Below are positions 19,728-29,824 of a stretch of DNA of 59,142 nucleotides, piece after piece. Under the pieces are notes generated by a model. That model saw nothing but the letters and a program-made list of their open reading frames with translations. It did no database searches and was not told where the DNA came from. Location: the NCBI GenBank assembly GCA_032718475.1, contig JAUCBJ010000082.1, positions 1 through 59,142 of the forward strand, in the 5' to 3' direction. The number at the start of each line of letters is the position of its first letter. Position 1 is the first letter of the stretch. The DNA is from Nemertoderma westbladi (lineage: Eukaryota > Xenacoelomorpha > Nemertodermatida > Nemertodermatidae). The position numbers were made by a program, and so were the translations under genes.

Positions 19728-22700
19728 TGTAAGGGTCCAGTAGTATACCGATACCGCTTACCAGATCCTAGTAACGATGGGGTATATCTTTTGCGTAGAG
19801 GTATAGCCTACATAGAGGCTTCATGTAGGTATGTGTAGCCTACATGTAGATGCACGTGTAGGGTGAATGTAGGTAGGTGTAGTCCCATAGATATTAATGT
19901 AATTTATGTGTCAACTTGCAGTAATGTGATACACGGTCGTCAATCAGGATGTATGGCAATAATCTCTGATCTCCACGGTACAATACGGTACATCAACCTG
20001 CAGACCTGTCTGCTGTCAGACAACAGGTTTTACTGCATACTGCAGTACTGTATAAATATCAAACATCGCGTTCTGATTATACTAAAGTCCCTTACTCGTC
20101 ATAAATATTATGCCCTAATAAATTTGAGTATGCTAACGCCACGAAAGGCATCGTTCCATTAGATTAACTCGTTCTGATTTATATGTTTATTGAGTAAGAG
20201 TAACCTAAACAAGAACAGCCATCATCGCGGGGACTATACTGCTATAGTCTACCAGAAACCCTGACCCCCCTCTGCCCCTCTTTATCTGTTTATCAACCAT
20301 ACATCCATGGGACTTGAACAGTACTTCAGCATTGAAATGTTTTGGACGTTTTGTTTTGAAAGTAAAAATATAGAAGTCTGGAAGTTTTGTTTGTTTTAAT
20401 TTTTCAGGCAGTCACATTCCACCAACCAGCAACAGTCCCATCCCTTCCCACTATCCCGCGGACCACCACACTGTTTCATTATAAAGTATTCCCATCTCGA
20501 TGATGGGAATTAATCAGTAATCCGATGGGATTCAAATCCCATCTCGAAGTAACAGCAAAACAATAACACGAAAGTCATAATAGCTTTACATTACAGTTAT
20601 ATTTGATTGCATTGAAAGTTAATAGAAAGAAGAAGTTAAATTGCATATCCATTAAAATATCATGAAATTGATACGGCAGTTTATTAGATTAAAACGGCCA
20701 CAGCAAGATTTATAAAATGAAAAATAAGTAAAATCAGCACAGCACACAATATTATCAATATAGACATTGAAGACAATTTAATAAACAATAAATACTATAA
20801 AAAAATATCTACTATAACAATCAATACATGATATATATAATATATATACATCAGCGACTACCATCGCCACTCTGGTTCAATCAGTCAGTCCGGTATCATT
20901 GTTAGCGTTTTGTTGAATTACCCACTCATCCTCAGACCCTCATGGACACCGACGACAAGCTCTAACCCTAACCGTTAGTCGATTTCTCCTTGACTGGAAA
21001 CATCTGGTTCGGGCAGTTCGGCCCATACAAAGTCATTAGCCTCCATGCCTGAACCCGCAGGATCATAAGATCTACAGTATGTATCGGTATATCGTTCAGT
21101 CGTTTTTTTTTGCAGTCGTTCGTAGTATTGATAGGCTCCGTCTCGTGGGTATTCAGGGGACCCCCATTCGACGTATTCGCATCTCCTCCTGGTTGTTTCG
21201 GGTACCACCGCCCGCCATATGCGCATCTCTTCGTGGTTGTTCCGGGTACCACCCCCGTTCGCCGCATTCGCATCTCATCGAGGAAGTTCGGGTCCGGGTA
21301 CCCCGTGTAGGCCTATTCATTCATCATTGTTGTTTTTAAAGACCTACCTACACCTACCTACATTCACCCTACACGTGCATCTACATGTAGGCTACACATA
21401 CCTACATGTAGCCTCTATGTAGGCTATACCTCTACGCAAAAGTTATACCCGTAACGATGTATCTTACTATGAGACTCTAGTAATGTATACGGGCTCGTAC
21501 AGTATCTGACAACAAATCCCAGTCCAGGATATCTAAACAAACACATTACACAAACAAAAATGATACAGTACACAAACGACTACTGGCGAGGAACAGAGCC
21601 TAGTATCAATTCTATGTACGTGAGCGGGTCTAATGCCTACGTACTAGACAGAAGGATACCTGTCCTCTAACCGGTGAGGCAGATGTACAGTTACAGTAAC
21701 AGACCAAACTCACGGGAAAACAATCCCCGCGCAGCGAATCCTAACTATCACTGACAGTCCTAAATACAGTAACTTGCCGCGGTGTGATTTATATGGTTTA
21801 TATACGAGCTAGTGGGTTAACAGACCTAGCGTAACAACACTGACAGTCCTAAATCAGTCGAAAAGGGGTCGTACCTAAATGTAACCATAACTGCTGGACA
21901 GAAAACAACAGTTTAATAACGAAAGTGAAATACTCCTTATTGCCGCAACTAAATCAGATCCTAATTTTACAAATACAGACAATTTCCACCTAAAGTAATG
22001 TATAGTACGCTATAGCTAGTAGAACTTTAAGGGCAATATGTTTTAGGGCGTGTGTGTGTGGGTGTGTTACAAATAAAACAATTTCGTGTAATTCCTTTAC
22101 TAGGTTTTGTGATTTTCTGACTAAATGATACCGTGCGCTAGCTACTAAAATAAACTAGTCGCGTTTGTAGAACTTTATACTCACGAATGACGTCAAAGCT
22201 CTCTCCTTCCTATCCACAACCCAATGGGCAACCACAGTGTTAGTAACTACACCCGTGATCGGCACTAATACCAGATTCTGGTTGTAAGATAAGAATAGGG
22301 GTTAATCGCTACCGTACGTTAGCTGATCTGGTATACTAATTTTAATTCTAGAACTTTGTTGCTGCGGTAGTTAGCAGCAATACCTATCAGTACGTGGCAA
22401 GGCGCGGTAGGATATTAATAAACCTCCCTAGGCCAAGCAGTGTGCCGGTAGCAGAAATACTCCTTGCCTGATCAAATAGCTAACTCCAGACAGGGGGGGG
22501 GGGGGGGGTACTAATGTACGTTCTGCAAAGCGAACCGGTACCAAACAGTCAGTGCTACGACTCACTAAATTATGGAACATATGCTGTCCGTACCTAATAT
22601 GTACTCGCGTACTGACGAATGGCAATAGTTCGCACCTGTAGGAAGTACAGGTTAACCCAGGGATTCGTAGGACTTGACAAAAGGGGGGGGGGTTGTCTGG

Positions 22701-23364
22701 ATATAATTATTTGATCCTAAATTTGCGGCGTCCAGTACGGTGTCACGCTTACCCTGATCTATAGGTCTTACGGCGGGCAAGGGCGTCGAACAAAGTCTTA
22801 CCTTCTCACAAAGCGGGCGCTGCATAGCAAGTGGAGTATTTCGAAGGGGCAAAGGGGGTGCGCGGTCGATCCAATGTGGGCGCTAGTGTGTTGTGGACAT
22901 CCCTTCCCTGCGTTGCTTACGGCCTAACGGTCTAAGCTGCCATCTCCCTGATGTTCGGCTGTCCCGAAGTTGGACCAAAAGAAAACATGTCAGGAATTTG
23001 CAGTATATTTACAGTTTTACAAAGAATTATCAAACGAAGTTTCAACAAGAAACCGAATAAACTAATTTTAACTAATACTAATAGGAGCTAAGAAGTAGTA
23101 GAAGGTGTGGTGATAACCGAAGGCAAACCGGCCTTTTATACTAAATATTGCACATGGAAACTAAACAGAATTTTCCACAGCTTCACAATTGAGCAATAAA
23201 GTGCTTCGTGCCCTATGATTGGCCCAGCTCATCGTTCAACGCAGTCCGGCCCTTACACTAATCTGGGACATGGAATCCTAACAGAATTTTCCACTGCCTC
23301 ACATTTGAGCAATAAGGTAATTTATGCCCTATGATTGGCCTGGCTCATTATTCGATACGTTGTA
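19728..23364 (-). repeat. BEL/Pao 5' LTR (right copy, interrupted by a DNA transposon)
   Basis: This is the homologue of 5890-7826. It starts with the same TGTAAGGGTCC, is broken at 19780-21450 by a TIR element, and resumes at the duplicated GTAACGATG. Poly-G runs are G16 (22493-22508) and G10 (22683-22692), compared with G16 and G17 on the left. As the 5' LTR it should hold the element's promoter. The insertion lies within about 50 bp of the end that joins the leader (U5 side). Confidence 0.85.
19780..21450. mobile_element. Non-autonomous TIR DNA transposon, Mutator-like by TSD length (1,671 bp)
   Basis: The ends are inverted repeats of about 103 bp (19780-19882 and 21348-21450) with about three mismatches, beginning GGGTATA and rich in TGTAG subrepeats. 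The 9-bp GTAACGATG is duplicated at 19771-19779 and 21451-21459, and the homologous LTR at 5890-7826 has this 9-mer once, which confirms the empty site. Nine-base duplications with long inverted repeats are typical of Mutator-like elements. No transposase is seen inside. A small imperfect tandem repeat with CGGGTACC occurs at about 21170-21300. Confidence 0.8.
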
Positions 23365-23377
23365 GCGAATTAGTGTA

Positions 23378-25533
23378 TTGGTATACTTCTGGGGGACTCC
23401 TTCTTGGTATACTTCTGGGGGACTCCTTATTGGTATACTTCTGGGGGACTCCTTCTTGGTATACTTCTGGGGGACTCCTTATTGGTATACTTCTGGGGGA
23501 CTCCTTCTTGGTATACTTCTGGGGGACTCCTTATTGGTATACTTCTGGGGGACTCCTCATTGGTATACTTCTGGGGGACTCCTTATTGGTATACTTCTGG
23601 GGGACTCCTCATTGGTATACTTCTGGGGGACTCCTTATTGGTATGCTTCTGGGGGACTCCTTCTTGGTATACTTCTGGGGGACTCCTTATTGGTATACTT
23701 CTAGGGGACTCCTTCTTGGTATACTTCTGGGGGACTCCTTCTTGGTATACTTCTGGGGGACTCCTTCTTGGTATACTTCTGGGGGACTCCTTATTGGTAT
23801 ACTTCTGGGGGACTCCTTCTTGGTATACTTCTGGGGGACTCCTTCTTGGTATACTTCTGGGGGACTCCTTATTGGTATACTTCTAGGGGACTCCTTCTTG
23901 GTATACTTCTGGGGGACTCCTTCTTGGTATACTTCTGGGGGACTCCTTCTTGGTATACTTCTGGGGGACTCCTTATTGGTATACTTCTGGGGGACTCCTT
24001 CTTGGTATACTTCTGGGGGACTCCTTATTGGTATACTTCTGGGGGACTCCTTCTTGGTATACTTCTGGGGGACTCCTTCTTGGTATACTTCTGGGGGACT
24101 CCTTCTTGGTATACTTCTGGGGGACTCCTTATTGGTATACTTCTGGGGGACTCCTTATTGGTATACTTCTGGGGGACTCCTTATTGGTATACTTCTGGGG
24201 GACTCCTCATTGGTATACTTCTGGGGGACTCCTTATTGGTATACTTCTGGGGGACTCCTTATTGGTATACTTCTGGGGGACTCCTTCTTGGTATACTTCT
24301 GGGGGACTCCTTATTGGTATACTTCTGGGGGACTCCTTCTTGGTACTTCTGGGGGACTCCTTATTGGTATACTTCTGGGGGACTCCTTCTTGGTATACTT
24401 CTGGGGACTCCTTATTGGTATACTTCTGGGGGACTCCTTATTGGTATACTTCTTGGGTGACTCCTTATTGGTATACTTCTGGGGGACTCCTTCTTGGTAT
24501 ACTTCTGGTGGACTCCTTCTTGGTATACTTCTGGGGGACTCCTTATTGGTATACTTCTGGGGGACTCCTTATTGGTATACTTCTGGGGGACTCCTTATTG
24601 GTATACTTCTGGGGGACTCCTTATTGGTATACTTCTGGGGGACTCCTTATTGGTATACTTCTGGGGGACTCCTTATTGGTATACTTCTGGGGGACTCCTT
24701 ATTGGTATACTTCTGGGGGACTCCTTCTTGGTATACTTCTGGGGGACTCCTTATTGGTATACTTCTGGGGGACTCCTTATTGGTATACTTCTGGGGGACT
24801 CCTTATTGGTATACTTCTGGGGGACTCCTTATTGGTATACTTCTGGGGGACTCCTTCTTGGTATACTTCTGGGGGACTCCTTCTTGGTATACTTCTGGGG
24901 GACTCCTTATTGGTATACTTCTGGGGGACTCCTTATTGGTATACTTCTGGGGGACTCCTTATTGGTATACTTCTGGGGGACTCCTTATTGGTATACTTCT
25001 GGGGGACTCCTTATTGGTATACTTCTGGGGGACTCCTTATTGGTATACTTCTGGGGGACTCCTTATTGGTATACTTCTGGGGGACTCCTTATTGGTATAC
25101 TTTCTGGGGGACTCCTTATTGGTATACTTCTGGGGGACTCCTTATTGGTATACTTCTGGGGGACTCCTTATTGGTATACTTCTGGGGGACTCCTTATTGG
25201 TATACTTCTGGGGGACTCCTTATTGGTATACTTCTGGGGGACTCCTTATTGGTATACTTCTGGGGGACTCCTTCTTGGTATACTTCTGGGGGACTCCTTA
25301 TTGGTATACTTCTGGGGGACTCCTTATTGGTATACTTCTGGGGGACTCCTTATTGGTATACTTCTGGGGGACTCCTTCTTGGTATACTTCTGGGGGACTC
25401 CTTCTTGGTATACTTCTGGGGGACTCCTTCTTGGTATACTTCTGGGGGACTCCTTCTTGGTATACTTCTGGGGGACTCCTTCTTGGTATACTTCTGGGGG
25501 ACTCCTTCTTGGTATACTTCTGGGGGACTCCTT
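23378..25533 (+). repeat. 26-bp minisatellite array, right part (about 83 copies)
   Basis: Same unit and variants as at 3681-5889. This half has more irregular copies (short or altered units around 24345-24500 and 25100, GGTATGCTTC at 23640). It ends abruptly at CTCCTTCTCTCC and is followed by a LINE fragment. The joined arrays would form about 4.4 kb. Confidence 0.97.
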
Positions 25534-25599
25534 CTCTCCTACCTGTAATGATATATTTATATCTGATCCATCAATGACCTGGTATTTATTCCTGGAATC

Positions 25600-26410
25600 C
25601 CCGCGGCATACAGAACGGTTTAGACGTAATACATCACTGGTGTAATCAAAACGGTATGGAACTAAATCTAAACAAAACAAAAATTATAAAGTTCGGGAAA
25701 GGTGGCCGGCTCGCCAATAAATTTTATTATGATGGGAATATCATTGAGATCTGTAATGAATATTAATAATATTTAGGAGTGACTCTCCGACCCACAATTA
25801 TTTTCACCAAACATATTAATGCGGAAAAAGCGAAAAGCGTTTGCTGCAATGGGATGCCTTTCGAATCTAGATCTTTTATCAGTTGATACGGGGATGAAAA
25901 TCTTCCATAAGAAATTCTACGTGACATACGCGTTCCCTGTCATAGGAAAATTTCTAACCGTAAACAACTTAAAAGAACTCAACATAATTAAGGCAAGATC
26001 TGTTGCCTGCTAGGACTGTCAAAAACTAGGATGGCTCTCAGAGTCGTAAATTAAAAAACATTCTGTGAGGACATTATTGATAAAACACTGAACGTTTTCA
26101 AACTCGAAATAATTGAAGACTACAGACGAGACCGTTATGATAATTTTATAAACCAGGGCTACTTAAATGGACCGGCGTTTATAAATCCCTCTTACTTGGA
26201 AAGGAGCTCTCCAACAGAACCGCCATATCATAACTAGAACTACGGCCCATGGTTGGCACTTCAAATTATACACAAACTCTGAACCATTCCACGATCGATC
26301 GGATCAGTGTTGATGCAGCTTTTGCGGCGGCTCAGTCTGTACCACGTGCTAGACTGCCCCAACCGTCCCTCTTAAAATCTTTATTGAATTCTGTGAAATT
26401 TTAAAGTCTA
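25600..26410 (+). pseudogene. Decayed non-LTR retrotransposon (jockey/CR1-like RT C-terminal fragment)
   Basis: Plus-strand translation reads MELNLNKTKIIKFGKGGRL, then FYYDGNIIEICNEY, a stop where K is expected, then LGVTLRP. This matches the post-catalytic part of jockey/CR1-type reverse transcriptases (LN-KTK-F and YLGV-L motifs). Further on, the reading continues only in pieces with several stops and frame changes to about 26400. It starts next to the 26-bp array, so the 5' end is missing. It is a dead copy. Confidence 0.6.
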
Positions 26411-26559
26411 TTTTAACGTGATATTTTCAACTATGTTGTTTTAATTTATATTGTATTTGTAACGATTAAACAATCATTTATCCCGATAATGGGGTGTATA
26501 TATTTAAAAAATATATATATAAAGTCAAGTTTTTTCGGCCGACAGACCAGACACAAAGT

Positions 26560-26655
26560 CTGGCGTCTTATTTCCAGTGCGGGGATCGAACCCACGACCT
26601 CCGAGATATGTGAATTCAATGCAACCAAAACACCAAACTATACAATACCATCCGC
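26560..26655 (-). repeat. tRNA-derived SINE-like sequence
   Basis: The minus strand has GTGGGTTCGATCCCCGCACTGG, a strong B box, preceded by a tRNA-like stretch with TTTGGTGTTTTGGTTGCA and followed by a short hairpin (CCAGACTTTGTGTCTGG) and an AT-rich tail. The anticodon-arm region does not fold as a standard tRNA, so I call it a SINE. Confidence 0.45.
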
Positions 26656-27116
26656 ACTAACACTGAAAATATATCTAACATTATCGTTCCCAAAATTTGT
26701 TGTTCAGACTTTTAGAATATATTGTATAACATTGGTGTGATGTGTAGCAATGGAGTTGTATGTAGTATGGTATCTTATCAAAGGTGTCAACTTCTGAATG
26801 TCAAAACGCTATGCCAAATAATGCCCCCCAAATACAACTTTTATACAAGATGCGCCGATATACCGTAACAAATGTAAATGCAAAATAATCAACCGTGGGA
26901 AAACAAACAGATTTGTAATAACGATTGCATCCGATTTCTAACCCAAATAAACCGCCAATCATTGAAGGTAGACAAGCCCCCCTGCTCAGATACAAACACC
27001 TATAATAACCCTATATTAGGGCCCTTCTACTCACACGAGGGCCTATTCTATAAGTTCCCACAACCTACAGCTACTTGCTACTCTATGGGTGGTTAATGTA
27101 CATCCATATACCCACT

Positions 27117-27125
27117 TATATAAAA
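27117..27125 (+). promoter_or_regulatory. TATA box of the forkhead gene
   Basis: TATATAAAA lies about 150 bp upstream of the forkhead ATG. A start site about 30 bp downstream would give a 5' UTR of about 125 nt. It is a consensus match in the right place; use is inferred. Confidence 0.5.
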
Positions 27126-27274
27126 CGCCTTTTTGAGTTTTTTGTTAACAAAACCTGTTTGACTGCCGCACGGAAACTCTGAATTATCATTACAAAAATT
27201 GCACAAAACATCAATTGTATTTTGTGGTTAAAAAGACTTTTTTACTATTTTATAAAAAGCGTTTAAAAGTAAAA

Positions 27275-28905
27275 ATGTCAAGTAAATTTGAAAAGCCCCA
27301 ACTGTCTTATATTACAATGATTGGCGGTGCTATTTTGGATTCGGGGCACAAGAGATTATTGTTAGGGGACATTTACGAATACATTCAGGATAAATGGCCT
27401 TATTTCAGGGACACAAAGGAAAAGTCATGGAGGAATGCAGTTCGACACAACCTCAGTCTTAACGAGTGTTTTATAAAGGTAACCCTTAGCTACTACGGAA
27501 ATTTCATAAAGGTACACCTAGTTATTACGGATGTTTTATAAATGTACACCTTAGTTACTGTACTACAAGTTTTAAAATGGTGACGCAATTAATAGAAACA
27601 ATAAGTATCATAGCAAGTACAATGCACACATCTCCAACCAGACACTATATAACATTGGAGGTGTCTCATTGGTTCCCCCAAGCTTGACACTAGAACAAAA
27701 TCGCCTCCGCTTTGCAGGATATTGCTTTCGCCGTGAGGACCAGCCAGTGCATAATCTTGTACTTTGGCAGCCTCATGGAGTGAATAAGCATGGTGGACAG
27801 CCCATGACTTTCTTGAGACGCATTTTAAAGGGCACTGGCCTTGAAGATGCGGAATATCTAGCAAATGTCATGGGTGATAGGGAGTTGTGGCGGCGCAATT
27901 TTGTCGACAAGCTGGCACAGCATTTTTAAAAATGCAGCTGCAATGCAGCATGCCGATCCTAGTTACGATGCTATTAGCAAGAACCTTTTAATTGCGTCGA
28001 TTTCTCACTGGTGACGGTTGGCTATGTATTACATTAAGTTCCCCACCCATAACTAATGCAAGATTTCCCTTTTCCTTTATTAATTTTGATTGGCAGGTTG
28101 GTCGCACTGACAACGGGAAAGGCAACTACTGGGCTATACATCCAGCTTGTTACGATGGATTCAGCGCCGGCGACTTCACCAGGAAGAAAGCGAGGAATAG
28201 CGTGAAAGAATACGAGGGGGCCTACAGAAGACGTCTTGTAGTCAACTACCCCGGTTGCTATGCATGTATGAACTGCTGGTGCAGGAATGCTACAGTCCCG
28301 GAGGTAAGAGAGATGTTATACTCAAGTAGGTATGTTAGAATGGCAATCTGCTACAGTACTTGAGTACATTTATAAAAAACAAGTATTTTACATAAGCTGA
28401 AAAAAAATTTTCAATTTTCATATCAAAAACTCAGATAAAAAGGACCTAAATGTAATACTTAATCACACCTTTTAATAAAAAGATACAAAACTGAAGAGTA
28501 TTAATAAATAACAAACTTAACGCGTGATACAGATAAAGATAAAGTGATCGGTGGTTAAAAGTGTTTCAACAACATTTTGCCTAAGATTAAATGATTACTT
28601 TGTTTATTCAGGTCAATGTGAAACTAAGTGACAACCCAATGGAAAGCAGCAGTTTGCGATCGTTAAACTCGCTATCGGTTGCCGGTGGCGATGAGTTTAT
28701 ACTAGACAGTTCGAAGAGCGAAAGTACCCGTACGGGCGTGGCGTACGATGTGTGGGGAGCGCGAACAAACACCAATGGGTGCGCGCCAGTCTCCCTGGAA
28801 ACAGCCGATTCAACCCGGAGATTCATAGACTGGCTACATATGTACTCTATAAGCCGTAGCCATGGAGACACAAACTCCCCTGGAATGTGGAGACCTTGGA
28901 AGTAA
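27275..28905 (+). CDS. FoxQ2-like forkhead transcription factor, three exons, 234 aa
   Basis: Exons 27275-27478, 28097-28303 and 28612-28905 join in phase 0 with GT donors (GTAACC, GTAAGA) and AG acceptors (TTGGCAG, TTATTCAG). Exon 1 encodes the first half of the forkhead domain, including the recognition helix WRNAVRHNLSLNECF. Exon 2 begins GRTDNGKGNYWAIHPACY and carries wing 2 and a basic tail. The GKGNYWAIHPA-GDF-RK-R pattern resembles the FoxQ2 subfamily. The domain starts at about residue 7, so the N-terminus is unusually short; the KPPYSY motif reads KPQLSY. The third exon is Ser-rich with no recognised domain and ends MWRPWK. WRPW at a C-terminus recruits Groucho/TLE corepressors in Hes proteins, so repression is likely (inference). 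The role is sequence-specific DNA binding in the nucleus; FoxQ2 genes pattern the anterior in many invertebrates. Intron 1 holds a LINE fragment. Subfamily assignment is tentative. Confidence 0.75.
27612..27960 (+). mobile_element. LINE 3'-end fragment in forkhead intron 1
   Basis: The translation (QTLYNIGGVSLVPPSLTLEQ through VMGDRELWRRNF) is nearly identical to the C-terminus of the larger LINE at 46281-47474. The frame is open here to its stop, so the fragment is fairly recent. It is flanked by an 11-bp inverted pair, GACGCAATTAA (27582-27592) and TTAATTGCGTC (27988-27998). Confidence 0.8.
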
Positions 28906-29824
28906 TGCTTTGTAAACCGGCAATATAAGTAGATATAGATATTTTTTATTTTATCAAAAGAAAACTTTAAGGTATACCGGTAATTTATAAATTATTGTGT
29001 AATTTTACGACGGTCACCACAAATATAAATATCAAGAGTCCGGAGCACAAATCGCAGTTTACATAATTAAACCTTATATGTACGATACAAAACAAACCGG
29101 TAACTCTAGGCAAGTAAATAAACTCGCATTTATTATGCACGATAATATCTTACTGTAAGTAAATAAACTCGCATTTATTATGCACGATAATATCTTACTG
29201 TAAGTAAATAAACCCGCATTTATTAAGCACAAGAATGGTCTAATCACGTTTACTTTTTAGTCGTATGTGAAATGTGTGTTTGTGCGTCACTTGTGTGCGA
29301 CTCCTGTGTCAGTAGTGAGTTGAGGTGATAATAGGATACAGGGGGGGGGGGGGGGGGGGGGGGTTCTTTTCTGTTAAAAATCACCTGTTATCTATGTGGT
29401 ACGTCGACTTATGTAGACGACTATACAAGGTTAAATAATTCACATTTTCACGCTCACTATTTCCACAGGACTATTTTTGTATAAATAAACTTTGCAATTC
29501 ATCAGTTCCGCTAATAATATATTCGGTAATTAAAGTATAATTATCTACTGTACAACATCCTAGACTACATTACAAACAGCTATACTTTTCTCAATTGTAT
29601 TAGTTACCATCGATGTTAATAAAAAAAAAATTGTAAAACAAATTAGTACAATTAAATTATGATTCCTATGTCTACATAGATACATCTAGATTGAATAAAT
29701 AAATTAAAACTTTGAAGACAATTTACGTCGACTGCGATATGAAATTCATATTCTATAAAATAGATAAACTATGAAAACTACACTTTGTAAATTCGATTGT
29801 TAGTTGTCACTACAACTATCGCAA
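28906..29824. other. Convergent intergenic region between forkhead and dehydrogenase genes
   Basis: The two host genes meet tail to tail across 0.92 kb. Inside are a 45-bp tandem repeat (29112 to about 29236, two full copies and a partial third: AGTAAATAAACTCGCATTTA and following) and a G23 run at 29341-29363. Nothing else is recognised; both 3' UTRs should lie here. Confidence 0.6.
29112..29236. repeat. 45-bp tandem repeat, 2.7 copies
   Basis: Two identical units start at about 29112 and 29157; a third diverges after about 30 bp. The unit begins AGTAAATAAACTCGCATTTA and ends near ATCTTACTGTA. Confidence 0.85.

Larger units (their letters stand above)
5890..23377 (-). mobile_element. BEL/Pao LTR retrotransposon inserted into the 26-bp array
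   Basis: Two long direct repeats (5890-7826 and 19728-23364, the second extended by an inserted DNA transposon) bracket a minus-strand Gag-Pol frame. The left repeat's outer edge reads TGTAAGGGTCC, whose complement ends in CA. Both outer edges touch the 26-bp array, and TTGGTAT can be read on both sides, consistent with a 5-7-bp target duplication made ambiguous by the repetitive target. The copies differ by a handful of substitutions, a 24-bp indel and poly-G length, so insertion is recent on a transposon scale. The exact right-hand boundary of the terminal repeat (23364 or a few bases further) is uncertain. Confidence 0.85.

Noticed and set aside
20960-20980. Telomere-like CCCTAA pair
   Set aside because: Only two units; not a telomeric tract.
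19863-21422. Small ORFs inside the TIR element as transposase remnants
   Set aside because: None shows a transposase motif, and several follow the internal tandem repeat.
23331-25645. ORFs of 748, 532 and 383 codons over the right half of the array
   Set aside because: Same repeat artefact as the left half; one starts within the LTR.
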